Source: Planomonospora sp. ID67723 (GTDB taxonomy: Bacteria; Actinomycetota; Actinomycetes; Streptosporangiales; Streptosporangiaceae). Taken from it: a stretch of DNA of 64,000 nt. Location of the stretch: contig NZ_JABTEZ010000001.1 in assembly GCF_015711605.1 (NCBI RefSeq), positions 958,001 to 1,022,000 on the forward strand. Direction: 5' to 3'. Below the pieces are notes generated by a model, which saw only the letters and a program-made list of their open reading frames with translations, ran no database searches and was not told the DNA's origin. Shown piece by piece: positions 51,467 through 59,578 of this stretch; position 1 is the first letter of the stretch; every line of letters starts with the position of its first letter. A program made the translations under genes and the position numbers.

Positions 51467-52012
51467 TCACTCGGCGAGGTAGCGCTGGAGGGTCGGGCCC
51501 AGCCAGTGCACGATCTCCTCGCGGGACATGGCGACGACGGGGGGCAGGCGGAGCACGTAGCGGCACAGGGCCATGCCGAGGACCTGGGAGGCGGCGAGCC
51601 CGGCACGGGAGGGTGCCTGGGAGGGGTCGTCGTGGAGTGCGGCGATCAGCGGGCCGAGCTGGGCGGCGAAGATCCCGCGCAGGCGTTCGGCGACGGCCTC
51701 GTTGGTGACGCCGGTGCGCAGGAGGATCATCATGCCCTCGTCGCCCTCCCACCGGTCGAGGAAGTGGGTGACGAGCGCCGTTCCCACGCTCTCGCGGGGA
51801 AGCCCGGTCAGATCCGGGAAACGCAGGTCGACGTCGGCCGCGGCGGCGAACAGCTTCTCCTTGTTGCCGAAGTAGCGCATGACCATCGACGGGTCGATCG
51901 CGACGTCCGCGGCGATGGCGCGGATGGTGGCCCGTTCGTATCCGTCGGCCGCGAATCGCTCGCGGGCCGCCGCCAGGATCAGCGCCTTGGTGTCCTCCGA
52001 TGACCTTCTCAT
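51467..52012 (-). CDS. TetR family transcriptional regulator
   Basis: 181 aa from ATG 52012. The N-terminal HTH (TKALILAAARERFAADGYER, ATIRAIAADVAIDPSMVMRY) is classic TetR, followed by a helical ligand domain (FLDRWEGDEGMMILLRTGVT). A frame extending to 52348 runs through the neighbour's coding sequence and is not real. It is divergent from an FAD monooxygenase gene, with three or four CCAAC-GTTG dyads between, so it most likely represses that gene and itself. Confidence 0.9.
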   Translation of the reverse strand: MRRSSEDTKALILAAARERFAADGYERATIRAIAADVAIDPSMVMRYFGNKEKLFAAAADVDLRFPDLTGLPRESVGTALVTHFLDRWEGDEGMMILLRTGVTNEAVAERLRGIFAAQLGPLIAALHDDPSQAPSRAGLAASQVLGMALCRYVLRLPPVVAMSREEIVHWLGPTLQRYLAE

Positions 52013-52013
52013 G

Positions 52014-52099
52014 CCAACAAGTGTAGGCCAACAACTGTTGACATCGCCGCGAGGAAGGCGCATCGTTATGCCAACAGACGTTGACCAACAAGCGTTGAC
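52014..52099. promoter_or_regulatory. Array of TetR operators (CCAACA-N-GTTGAC)
   Basis: Three 15-bp dyads of the form CCAAC-N4/5-GTTGAC lie at 52028-52042, 52071-52085 and 52085-52099 (the last two share one base), and a half-site CCAACAAGTGT at 52014-52024. They fill the region between the divergent TetR and monooxygenase genes. Confidence 0.72.
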
Positions 52100-52118
52100 A
52101 TTCCTCATGGAGGCCGAG

Positions 52119-53264
52119 ATGCTCCCCACCCGTACGGACGTCCTCGTCATCGGCGCCGGCCCGACCGGGCTCACCGTCGCCGCCTCCCTCTGCGCGCAGG
52201 GCCGTGACGTGACCGTCGTCGACAGCCAGGCCGCGGGTGACAACACCTCGCGGGCCGCCGTGGTGCACGCCAGGACGCTGGAGGTGCTGGAGCCGCTGGG
52301 GGTCTCCGGCCGGCTCGCCGGGCAGGGCATCCACGCCCCCCGGTTCACGATCAGGGACCGGGACCGGGTGCTCGTCCCGGTCGAGTTCGACGACCTGCCG
52401 ACCGCCTACCCCTACACGCTGATGATCTCCCAGGCCGAGACCGAGCGGACCCTCCTGGAACGCCTCGAAGAGCTGGGCGGCCGGGTCGCCAGGCCGTACA
52501 CGCTGGAGAGCCTCACCCAGGACGGCGAGGAGGTCACCGCGGTCATGACCGACGGAAGCACAGTCCGGGCGAAGTACGCGGTCGGTGCGGACGGCATGCA
52601 CAGCACGGTCCGCGAGCAGGCGGGCATCGGCTTCACCGGCGGGCAGTACGGCGAGTCGTTCAGCCTGGCCGACGTCCGGCTCTCCGGCGGGGTGCCCGAC
52701 GACGAGGTGGTCCTCTACTTCTCGCCCGCCGGGCTGGTCGTGGTCGCCCCGCTGCCCGGCGGGATCCACCGGATCGTGGCCACGGTGGACGCGGCGCCCG
52801 CCGTACCCGACGCGGCCTTCGTGCAGGCGCTGCTGGACGGCCGGGGGCCGCAACGGGAGCGGGCGGTGGTGCGCGAGGTCCTGTGGGGATCCCGGTTCAG
52901 GGTCCACCACCGGGTGGCGGACACCTACCGCGCGGGGCGGGTCGTCCTGGCGGGCGACGCCGCCCACGTCCACAGCCCCGCAGGAGGGCAGGGGATGAAC
53001 ACCGGCATCCAGGACGCCACGGCGCTCGGTGAGGCGCTGGGAGCCGCTCTGAGGGGCGAGGAGGGGGCCGTGGACGCCTACGCGGCCGCCCGGCGCCCGG
53101 TCGCCGAACAGGTGGTGGCCTTCGCGGGCCGCCTGACCGGCCTCGCCACCACGCCCAGGCGCCTGCGCCCGGTGCGCAACCTGGTCCTGCGGACCCTGGC
53201 GCGGGTCCCGGCCTTCCGCCGCAGCCTGGCCTGGCGGCTCTCGGGACTGGTCTACAGGGGCTGA
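52119..53264 (+). CDS. FAD-dependent aromatic-ring monooxygenase (PHBH-type)
   Basis: 381 aa from ATG 52119, with GGAGG five bases upstream; ATG 52107 is an alternative. The Rossmann GxGxxG is VLVIGAGPTGLTVAASL, the NADPH/FAD motif GADGMHSTVRE fits the DG fingerprint, and VVLAGDAAHVHSPAGGQGMN is the GD motif that binds the ribityl chain. It lacks the C-terminal thioredoxin-like domain of some family members. It probably hydroxylates a phenol-like substrate or drug (rifampicin monooxygenase-like enzymes are related) and is controlled by the divergent TetR. Confidence 0.88.
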   Translation: MLPTRTDVLVIGAGPTGLTVAASLCAQGRDVTVVDSQAAGDNTSRAAVVHARTLEVLEPLGVSGRLAGQGIHAPRFTIRDRDRVLVPVEFDDLPTAYPYTLMISQAETERTLLERLEELGGRVARPYTLESLTQDGEEVTAVMTDGSTVRAKYAVGADGMHSTVREQAGIGFTGGQYGESFSLADVRLSGGVPDDEVVLYFSPAGLVVVAPLPGGIHRIVATVDAAPAVPDAAFVQALLDGRGPQRERAVVREVLWGSRFRVHHRVADTYRAGRVVLAGDAAHVHSPAGGQGMNTGIQDATALGEALGAALRGEEGAVDAYAAARRPVAEQVVAFAGRLTGLATTPRRLRPVRNLVLRTLARVPAFRRSLAWRLSGLVYRG

Positions 53265-53287
53265 GCGCCACCGGAGGGGCCGGAAAG

Positions 53288-53328
53288 CACTAGGGCGGAG
53301 TTCGCGTAAAGCGAACCCCGCCCTAGTG
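53288..53328 (-). terminator. Hairpin terminator downstream of cspA
   Basis: CACTAGGGCGG with GTTCGC pairs with GCGAAC and CCGCCCTAGTG around GTAAA, with one bulge or mismatch. It is 17 bp past the cspA stop on the minus strand and also ends the monooxygenase gene on the plus strand. Confidence 0.7.
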
Positions 53329-53345
53329 ATCTAGTGGTCTATGCG

Positions 53346-53549
53346 TCAGACGGCGCGGACCTGCGAAGCCTGCGGACCCTTCTGACCCTGCGTGATCTCG
53401 AATTCGACGCGCTGGCCGTCCTCGAGGCTACGGTAGCCGTTGCCGACGATCTCGGAGAAGTGCACGAACACGTCCGGTGCACCGCCATCCGGTGCGATGA
53501 AGCCGAAGCCCTTTTCAGCGTTGAACCACTTGACGGTTCCCTGAGCCAT
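53346..53549 (-). CDS. cspA: Cold shock protein (CspA family)
   Basis: 67 aa, the standard CSD length. RNP1 GFGFIAPDG and RNP2 VFVHFS are present in the order [18 protein letters not shown] ... [11 protein letters not shown], ending [21 protein letters not shown]. It binds single-stranded RNA or DNA as a chaperone. GGGAGAG precedes the ATG. The 245-bp upstream region fits a long 5' leader, as common in csp genes. Confidence 0.95.
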   Translation of the reverse strand: MAQGTVKWFNAEKGFGFIAPDGGAPDVFVHFSEIVGNGYRSLEDGQRVEFEITQGQKGPQASQVRAV

Positions 53550-53794
53550 TAAAGCTCTCCCTCAGGATTTGAAACTATGGGATTCACACCTCGTGAACCC
53601 CCGTGTGTCGTACAGCGGGGCCCCGGGTGGCTTCAGATCTCATGCTCTGGTCATGCACTACGGGATCAGCTAATACAACGCCATCACATCTAACACTATC
53701 CCGCCTCCGCGTGTTCCCGCCATCGGGAAGATTTCTCTCCAGATCGATCCCGGGACTGGCGCGGCGGGCGTCACAGTGCAGACTGGGACCTGTT

Positions 53795-54589
53795 ATGGGA
53801 AGTCCCCGGCTTGTCGCCACAGATCTCGATGGTACCGCCCTGCGCTCGGACGGCACCGTCTCGCCCCGTACCGCCGCCGCGTTCGCCCGTGTCGAGAACG
53901 CCGGAGCCACGCTGGTCTTCGTGACCGGCCGTCCGCCGCGGTGGATGCACAGCGTCGCGGGCGCCGTGCACCACCGCGGGCTGGCCATATGCGCCAACGG
54001 CGCCCTCGTGTACGACCTTCACACCGAGCAGATCGTGAAATCGCGTCTCATCGAGCCGGAGGTGCTCGAAGAGGTGGTGCGGAGGCTCCGGGAGAAAGTT
54101 CCGGAGCTTTCCTTCTCTGTGGAGTACGAGGGCGGTTTCGCCCACGAATCGGACTTTCGTCTCGGCGGCTGGGACAGCAAGGCGGTCGCCGGGCTCCGCG
54201 TCGGCACCGACACCCTCACCTCGCGGCCGTGCGCCAAGCTCCTGGCCCTGCATCCCCGGATGGACCCCGACATCCTCCAGGCGGCGGTGTGCGGGCTGGT
54301 CGGGGACCTGGTCACGCCCACCCACTCCAGCGGCCGGGCGCTGATCGAGATGAGCGCCCACGGCGTGACCAAGGCCTCGGCCCTCGCCGAGCTCGCCGAG
54401 GCGCAGGAGATCACGCCGGCCGGAGTGGTCGCCTTCGGCGACATGCCGAACGACCTGCCGATGCTGCGGTGGGCCGGGACCGCCTACGCGGTGGCCAACG
54501 CGCACCCCGAGGTGCTGGCCGCGGTCCACCACGTGACCGCGGCCAACGACGACGACGGGGTCGCCCGGGTTCTCGAAGAACTCTTCTGA
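53795..54589 (+). CDS. Cof-type HAD-superfamily phosphatase
   Basis: 264 aa from ATG 53795. HAD motif I LVATDLDGTALRSDG (nucleophile Asp10, Asp12), motif II VFVTGRPPRW, motif III Lys in GVTKASAL and motif IV VAFGDMPNDLPML. The C2b cap lies between about 85 and 185. Family members dephosphorylate sugar phosphates or cofactors; the specific substrate is unknown. Frames upstream of 53795 are not supported. Confidence 0.9.
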   Translation: MGSPRLVATDLDGTALRSDGTVSPRTAAAFARVENAGATLVFVTGRPPRWMHSVAGAVHHRGLAICANGALVYDLHTEQIVKSRLIEPEVLEEVVRRLREKVPELSFSVEYEGGFAHESDFRLGGWDSKAVAGLRVGTDTLTSRPCAKLLALHPRMDPDILQAAVCGLVGDLVTPTHSSGRALIEMSAHGVTKASALAELAEAQEITPAGVVAFGDMPNDLPMLRWAGTAYAVANAHPEVLAAVHHVTAANDDDGVARVLEELF

Positions 54590-54609
54590 GCCCGGCCCCC
54601 GGACCGCCC

Positions 54610-55119
54610 TCAGAGGTAGGGGCCGGAGCTTCCCTGCTGGGGCCCCTCCTGGTGGAGGGAGGCGCCGCCGGGCAGCGCCCGGCGCATGTTCTCCAACTGG
54701 GCCCGGGCCGCCATCTGCTGGGCGAACAGCGTGGTCTGTATCCCGTGGAACAGCCCTTCCAGCCAGCCGACCAACTGGGCGTGGGCGATCCGCAGCTCCG
54801 CATCGCTCGGCGGGGTGCCGTTCTCCTCGGTGAAGGGAAGCGACAGGCGCTCCAGCTCCTCCACCAGCTCGGGCGCCAAGCCGTCCTCGAGCTCCTTGAT
54901 GGAGCTCTGGTGGATCTCCTTGAGCCGCTTGCGGCTGGCGTCGTCCAGAGGAGCCGCGCGGACCTCCTCGAGGAGCTGGCGGATCATGCTGCCGATGCGC
55001 ATCACCTTGGCGGGCTGCTCGACGAGATCGGTGATCGACCGCTCGTCGCTCTCCTCGGCGGGCTGCATGCCCTGGGGGCCCACTACCACGATGTGCGGGG
55101 TGTTCTCCTCAGCGTTCAT
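54610..55119 (-). CDS. bpa: Bacterial proteasome activator Bpa/PafE
   Basis: 169 aa. The helical core (ITDLVEQPAKVMRIGSMIRQ, ELRIAHAQLVGWLEGLFHGI, QQMAARAQLENMRRALPGG) matches the Bpa/PafE family, which forms 12-fold rings on the 20S proteasome. The C-terminus SSGPYL carries the hydrophobic-Tyr-X motif used to dock into the proteasome alpha ring (GQYL in mycobacteria). It lets the proteasome degrade unfolded proteins without ATP or pupylation. It implies proteasome genes elsewhere in this genome. Confidence 0.9.
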   Translation of the reverse strand: MNAEENTPHIVVVGPQGMQPAEESDERSITDLVEQPAKVMRIGSMIRQLLEEVRAAPLDDASRKRLKEIHQSSIKELEDGLAPELVEELERLSLPFTEENGTPPSDAELRIAHAQLVGWLEGLFHGIQTTLFAQQMAARAQLENMRRALPGGASLHQEGPQQGSSGPYL

Positions 55120-55203
55120 GGAATCAACCTACTCACTGCCGCCACGTGGCGGGACGGTCCGGGGCGCGGACACGGTCTCCGGTCTGCGGCCGTACCACGG
55201 GTG

Positions 55204-56166
55204 TCACGGGGCGTTCGTCAGCAGGACCTTGCCGACGTGCTCCCCGGCCTCCACGATCCGGTGCGCCTGCGCGGCATCGCTCATGGGCACCCGCGCGTGC
55301 ACCACCGGGCGGATCGCACCCGCGTCGACCAGCGGCCAGACGTTGTCCACGACGCCGCGCACGATGACGCCCTTCTCGTCGACCGGACGCGCGCGCAGCG
55401 TGGTGCCGTGCACCGAGGCGCGCTTGACGAGCAGCGACGCCAGGTCCAGCTCACCCTTGGTGCCGCCCTGCATCCCGATCACCACGAGCCGGCCGCCGGT
55501 CTTGAGGGCCCTCACGTTCCGGGCGAGGTAGCTGCCGCCGATGATGTCGAGGATCACGTCGGCCCGGACCTTCTCCGCGAAGTCCTCCTCGCGGTAGTCG
55601 ATCCCCTCGTCCGCGCCGAGCTCCAGGCAGCGGGCGATCTTCTCGGCCGACCCCGCCGTGACGACGACGTGCGAGCCGAACGCCTTGGCGAGCTGTACGG
55701 CGAGCGTGCCGATCCCGCTGGCGCCGCCGTGGACGAGGAGTGTCTCACCCTTGCGCAGGCGCGCGGTCATGAACACGTTGGACCAGACCGTGCACGCGAC
55801 CTCGGGCAGCCCCGCGGCCTCGACCAGGTCCACCCGGTCGGGGACGCGCATGACCTGCTGCCAGGGGACGGCGACACGCTGCGCGTACCCGCCGCCGGCC
55901 AGCAGGGCGCACACCCGGTCGCCCGGGACGAAGCCCTCGACGTCGGCGCCCACCTCGCTGACGACTCCGGAGCACTCCAGCCCCAGGTACGGAGGGGCGC
56001 CGGCGGGCGGGTCGTACAGGCCCTGGCGTTGCAGGAGGTCGGCCCGGTTGACCGCCGAAGCGGCAACATCGATGATGATTTCTCCCCGTTCAGGACGAGG
56101 GTCGGGAACCTCCTGCCAGGAGAGGACCTCGGGCCCGCCGGGGCCTTCAACCATGATGGCGTGCAT
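55204..56166 (-). CDS. NAD(P)H:quinone oxidoreductase, zeta-crystallin type
   Basis: 320 aa. Medium-chain dehydrogenase fold without the zinc ligands: ASAVNRADLLQRQGLYDPP, the quinone oxidoreductase signature GLECSGVVSEVG and AGLPEVACTVWSNVF, then the nucleotide-binding LLVHGGASGIGTLAVQLAKA (AxxGxxG type, NADPH-preferring). It reduces quinones or enones. Divergent from the ParA-like gene. Confidence 0.9.
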   Translation of the reverse strand: MHAIMVEGPGGPEVLSWQEVPDPRPERGEIIIDVAASAVNRADLLQRQGLYDPPAGAPPYLGLECSGVVSEVGADVEGFVPGDRVCALLAGGGYAQRVAVPWQQVMRVPDRVDLVEAAGLPEVACTVWSNVFMTARLRKGETLLVHGGASGIGTLAVQLAKAFGSHVVVTAGSAEKIARCLELGADEGIDYREEDFAEKVRADVILDIIGGSYLARNVRALKTGGRLVVIGMQGGTKGELDLASLLVKRASVHGTTLRARPVDEKGVIVRGVVDNVWPLVDAGAIRPVVHARVPMSDAAQAHRIVEAGEHVGKVLLTNAP

Positions 56167-56280
56167 GCGGTCAACGCTATCGGGGAACCCAACTCGGTGG
56201 TTGCCTGCATCGAAGAGAACACGGGGCGTTAATCTTCAATGTGTTTGCTGCCCCTTTAGCCCATCCCGAGGGGGAACACG

Positions 56281-58365
56281 GTGGCAAGACACGATCGTGA
56301 GGAATCTCTCGAGGAACAGCTCGCTTGGCTCGACGCCATCAAGGAGCAGGAGGAGGCACCCGCCATTGCGGTGACCGTCGCCGCGGCGACGGACGACGCC
56401 GTCATATCGCCATACCCGCAAGACCCGTGGAGCCTGGTGCCCGCGGAGCCCGACACCTCGTCGTCGCCGCTGTTCCGCGCGGCCGCCGAGCCCGAGCACG
56501 CGTCCGCGGACGCCCCCGTGACCGCCACGGATCCGCCGGTGGAACAGCAGGCCGAGGCCGCCGACGCGGCCGAGTGGGCGGAGGCGGCAGGAGCCGCGAG
56601 CTCCTTCACGCTGCCCTCCGCGCCCGCGCCGGAGGACAACGACGGCTTCCTGGCGCCGCTCAAGCCGCTGCCCCGCCCGGAGCCCGGCTCCGGTGGTCCC
56701 GGTCCGGGCTTCGGCTCCGGAACGACCGGCGAGTACGCCCTGGGCGACCTCGCCGGACCGGAGCGGGAGCCGTCCAGGGGCCTGTTCGAGGAGCCCCGGC
56801 GCGGCGAGGCGCCGGCCGACTCCTTCACCCTCCCCTCCGCCGGGCTGCCCGCCCCGGGCGCCGAGCCCTTCGGCCCCAGGAGCGCGGAGTCCGACACCGG
56901 CAGGTTCGCCCCCGGCGCCGAGCCGGACGCTGACCGCTTCAGCCGGGGTGAGACCGATCCCGGATACAACCGGTTCGCGTCCGGCGGCACGGAGGCCGGG
57001 CGCGGCAGGTCCGCGCCGGAGGCCGACACGCCGCCCGCGCCCGCCGAGCCCTTCAACGCCGAGATCCCCGGCTCCTTCGGCGCCGACCGGCAGGACCCGG
57101 CCGCGTCGCCGGAGCGTTCCGCACCCGGTGCGTTCGCCTCCGACCTCTCCGAGACCGCCAAGGTCCGCCCCCGCGGCTGGGATGCGGCCCCCGAACCCGA
57201 CCGCGGCTGGGACACGGCCCCCGAGCCCGACGACAACTCCGAAACCAGCCGGAACGACACCGTCGGAGCCGTCCGGGCCGCGGCCTTCGGCACGGGCCGG
57301 GGCACGACACCCTCGGTCGACGACCAGGACGCGGCCGAGTCCGTGCGGGAGCCGTACCAGGCGCGCCGTCGCCAGGTCCCGACGCCCGCCTTCGGATCTC
57401 CGGCCCGGCGGCAGGACCCGGGCGCCCCCCGGCCGTCGGCCGACAGCCTGGACCCCGAGTCGCTGCTCAAGGGCCGCCGCAACGGCCCCTCCGGCGGCTG
57501 GCGCAAACTGGTCTTCAAGGCCTCGGCCGGCCTGATCAAGCCCGGCGAGTCCCCGGAGGTCCGCCGTCGCGGGGAACTGCTCACCCGGGCCCGCACTCCC
57601 GTGGCCACCGGCCACCACCGCGTCGCCGTACTGAGCCTGAAGGGCGGCGTCGGAAAGACCACCACCACGGTCGGCCTCGGTGCCACCCTCGCGCAGATCC
57701 GCGGCGACCGGGTGATCGCGGTGGACGCCAACCCCGACCGGGGCACCCTGTCGGACAAGGTCGAGCTGGAGACCGCCGCGACCGTTCGCGACCTGCTGAA
57801 CGAGCGCGGCCAGATCAAGCGCTACGTGGACATCCGGGCCTTCACCTCGCAGGCCCCGTCCCGCCTGGAGATCCTCGCCTCCGACCGCGACCCGTCGGTG
57901 TCGGAGGCCTTCAGCGCGTCCGACTACCAGTCGGTGGCCCAGGTCCTGGAGAACTTCTACTCGATCTGCATCACCGACTGCGGCACCGGCCTGCTCCACT
58001 CGGCGATGTCCGGAGTCCTCGGACTGGCCGACCAGCTCGTCCTGGTCAGCTCCCCGTCCGTGGACGGCGCCAGGGCCGCCTCCGCCACGCTCGACTGGCT
58101 GGAGGCCCACCACTACGAGCACCTCGTCCGCTCCGCCACGGTGGTGCTGTGCAGCGTTCGCCCGCGGTCGAAGTCCACGATCGACCTCGACCGGCTGGAA
58201 GCCCACTTCGCCGCCCGCTGCCGCGCGGTCATCCGCGTGCCCTACGACCCCCACCTGGAGGAGGGAGCCGAGATCGACCTGGAGAGGCTGCAGCCCGCCA
58301 CCCGCGAGTCCTACCTCCGCCTGGCCGCCTCGGTGGGAGACGGCTTCGCTCCCGTGCAACCCTGA
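56281..58365 (+). CDS. ParA/MinD-family ATPase with long disordered N-terminal region
   Basis: 694 aa from GTG 56281. The first 430 residues are acidic, Pro/Glu/Ala/Gly-rich and repetitive (RFAPGAEPDADRFSRGETDP, RPRGWDAAPEPDRGWDTAPE), with an opening coiled-coil-like RHDREESLEEQLAWLDAIKE. A short linker leads to a deviant Walker A LKGGVGKTTTTVG at about 454-466 and then VIAVDANPDRGTLS, ITDCGTG and LVLVSSPSVDGARA. It resembles the EspI- and MinD-like proteins of actinobacteria rather than the chromosomal ParA of a parAB operon. No parB is adjacent. Confidence 0.88.
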   Translation: MARHDREESLEEQLAWLDAIKEQEEAPAIAVTVAAATDDAVISPYPQDPWSLVPAEPDTSSSPLFRAAAEPEHASADAPVTATDPPVEQQAEAADAAEWAEAAGAASSFTLPSAPAPEDNDGFLAPLKPLPRPEPGSGGPGPGFGSGTTGEYALGDLAGPEREPSRGLFEEPRRGEAPADSFTLPSAGLPAPGAEPFGPRSAESDTGRFAPGAEPDADRFSRGETDPGYNRFASGGTEAGRGRSAPEADTPPAPAEPFNAEIPGSFGADRQDPAASPERSAPGAFASDLSETAKVRPRGWDAAPEPDRGWDTAPEPDDNSETSRNDTVGAVRAAAFGTGRGTTPSVDDQDAAESVREPYQARRRQVPTPAFGSPARRQDPGAPRPSADSLDPESLLKGRRNGPSGGWRKLVFKASAGLIKPGESPEVRRRGELLTRARTPVATGHHRVAVLSLKGGVGKTTTTVGLGATLAQIRGDRVIAVDANPDRGTLSDKVELETAATVRDLLNERGQIKRYVDIRAFTSQAPSRLEILASDRDPSVSEAFSASDYQSVAQVLENFYSICITDCGTGLLHSAMSGVLGLADQLVLVSSPSVDGARAASATLDWLEAHHYEHLVRSATVVLCSVRPRSKSTIDLDRLEAHFAARCRAVIRVPYDPHLEEGAEIDLERLQPATRESYLRLAASVGDGFAPVQP

Positions 58366-58379
58366 GTCCCGGTACGGCA

Positions 58380-58411
58380 GGCGCCTCGTCCGGCGGTTGG
58401 GACGAGGCGCC
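58380..58411 (+). terminator. Terminator of the ParA-like gene
   Basis: 12-bp perfect stem GGCGCCTCGTCC (58380-58391) with GGACGAGGCGCC (58400-58411), 15 bp after the stop. Confidence 0.7.
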
Positions 58412-58475
58412 GCGCGGTACGGGTCATGAGAGACTAAGGTTCAATCCGACGCGTCTCGAGGGACGCGTCGCCCAG

Positions 58476-58564
58476 GAGAGCTCGCCTAGTGGACGATGGC
58501 GGCGGTCTTGAAAACCGCTAGGTCGGGTGACCGGCCTCGTGGGTTCGAATCCCACGCTCTCCGC
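58476..58564 (+). tRNA. tRNA-Ser (TGA)
   Basis: 89 nt. Acceptor GGAGAGC pairs with GCTCTCC, discriminator G. Anticodon stem GCGGT/ACCGC with loop CTTGAAA gives TGA. The long variable arm TAGGTCGGGTGACCGGCCTC and T-arm GTGGG-TTCGAAT-CCCAC fit a class II serine tRNA. CCA not encoded. Confidence 0.95.
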
Positions 58565-58576
58565 TGAGCACGCGAA

Positions 58577-58618
58577 ACGGCGTCTGACCAGGACTTCTGT
58601 CCAGGTGAGGCGCCGTTG
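58577..58618 (+). terminator. Hairpin downstream of tRNA-Ser
   Basis: AACGGCG pairs with CGCCGTT and the stem continues inward through GGAC/GTCC with one mismatch, 12 bp after the tRNA. It probably ends the tRNA transcript. Confidence 0.55.
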
Positions 58619-58771
58619 ATCGTTTCCGGGGTGCGCAGCCGTATGCCGCTCTGAGCCACCGCATGTCGCTGGTCGTGGGATATCTGTGGGATGGAATCGG
58701 TCGCGTTCGCCCAGGTCAGGTCGAGCGGTGACGGAGTCCTTCACGTGCCTCCAGGCGATCTTCGTGTGTTT

Positions 58772-58897
58772 TCACCAGGAGGTGGCCTCGAAGATCAGGA
58801 AGACGGGACCGAAGGCGTACTCCATCCAGCCGTCATGGGTGATCACGTCGTGAACGCCGTGGAGGACGAAGAACGGCCCGAAGACGAACACCCACAT
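58772..58897 (-). CDS. Possible small membrane protein
   Basis: 41 aa from ATG 58897: MWVFVFGPFFVLHGVHDVIT, then DGWMEYAFGPVFLIFEATSW, two hydrophobic halves. No family known. GGAGGA lies about 14 bp upstream, a little far. It follows the 79-aa ORF by 68 bp on the same strand and the two may be an operon. A longer frame to 59074 is Arg-rich and less likely. Confidence 0.4.
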   Translation of the reverse strand: MWVFVFGPFFVLHGVHDVITHDGWMEYAFGPVFLIFEATSW

Positions 58898-58965
58898 CCC
58901 GGTCTCGCAGTCCTCCCTCCTACTGCGCTGCCTGCTCTCTGATCCTCGGCGTCGGACACGGGACC

Positions 58966-59205
58966 TCAGACCGAACCACAGGTGGCGCAGTGGTGATGGA
59001 TACCGCCGTCCGATGACGGTGGCCGCTGGAGCCGGCGTGCCTTGCGGCGGTCGTGGGTGGCCAGCGCGGCCCATACGGCCAGGTAGATCGTCACGAACAT
59101 GACGACTCCGCTGATCAGCGGAGCGAGGAAGAACAGGAACTCGATCCCGGACGGCGTCAGGGGAGATACGAGCTCACCGGAGATATCGGGAGACTCAGGG
59201 GACAT
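58966..59205 (-). CDS. Possible small membrane protein with C-terminal HHHCxxC
   Basis: 79 aa. A hydrophobic region (FLFFLAPLISGVVMFVTIYL, about 24-43, continuing AVWAALA) is followed by a basic stretch (THDRRKARRLQR) and a tail with GGIHHHCATCGSV, a His3-Cys-x2-Cys group that could bind metal. No family recognised. Ribosome-binding bases are weak. Its place between tRNA-Ser and a tRNA-like 3' end, in a gene-poor stretch, suggests an acquired or eroded segment. Confidence 0.5.
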   Translation of the reverse strand: MSPESPDISGELVSPLTPSGIEFLFFLAPLISGVVMFVTIYLAVWAALATHDRRKARRLQRPPSSDGGIHHHCATCGSV

Positions 59206-59309
59206 GAGGTGCTCACAGTTCGCTGAACGAGGTCACGGGCCGCTCTTACCTTCGACCGCGGCGACGTGTGGCTGAGTTTTCCCATGAAGGGACACTTCGT
59301 TCGCATCGG

Positions 59310-59343
59310 AGGGGTCAGGGGTCTGAATCCCCTCATCTCCACC
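59310..59343 (+). pseudogene. 3' end of a tRNA- or tmRNA-like gene (possible integration scar)
   Basis: A T-arm-like hairpin AGGGG-TCTGAAT-CCCCT is followed by CATCTCCACC, as at the 3' acceptor end of a tRNA or tmRNA, and then by a strong terminator. The T-loop is TCTGAAT, not TTCGAAT, and no pairing 5' GGAGATG or anticodon arm is found upstream. The 3' ends of tRNA and ssrA genes are common phage and island attachment sites. Confidence 0.45.
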
Positions 59344-59350
59344 CAGGCCG

Positions 59351-59383
59351 AAGGCCGTCTCCGGCTACCGGAGGCGGCCTTTT
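59351..59383 (+). terminator. Rho-independent terminator after the tRNA-like fragment
   Basis: AAGGCCGTCTCCGG pairs with CCGGAGGCGGCCTT (one G-T) around loop CTA and is followed by TTCG; the arm itself ends in TTTT. It is one of the few hairpins in this window with a T-run. Confidence 0.75.
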
Positions 59384-59578
59384 CGATCTATCTGCAGTTG
59401 GAGGTCCTGACGCAATGGGCGTTGGAGGCGTCGCCGGAGAGGAGCTCATATCCGTTTGCCGCCGGCCAGTGCGGTCGGATAGGAAGCTCGCATGCTAAGA
59501 GGTGACAAGGTTGGGCTCAGGGCCCGGATCTCGTGGGCCCCATCACTTTCATGACTCGGCGTTCCTGACGGCCGGCCC

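Larger units (their letters stand above)
59206..59578. other. Gene-poor stretch with a tRNA-like 3' end and terminator
   Basis: 373 bp with no supportable protein gene. It contains the tRNA/tmRNA-like 3' fragment at 59310-59343, its terminator at 59351-59383, and about 190 bp of unremarkable sequence before the secreted hydrolase stop. Confidence 0.6.

Noticed and set aside
53776-56232. 818-codon plus-strand frame
   Set aside because: Shadow of the HAD gene, then antisense to bpa and the quinone reductase.
56236-58359. 707-codon minus-strand frame
   Set aside because: Antisense to the ParA-like gene, which has a Walker A motif and a terminator.
58738-58751. CCTTCACGTGCCTC as a second parS
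   Set aside because: Four or more mismatches to the consensus, too far for confident ParB binding.
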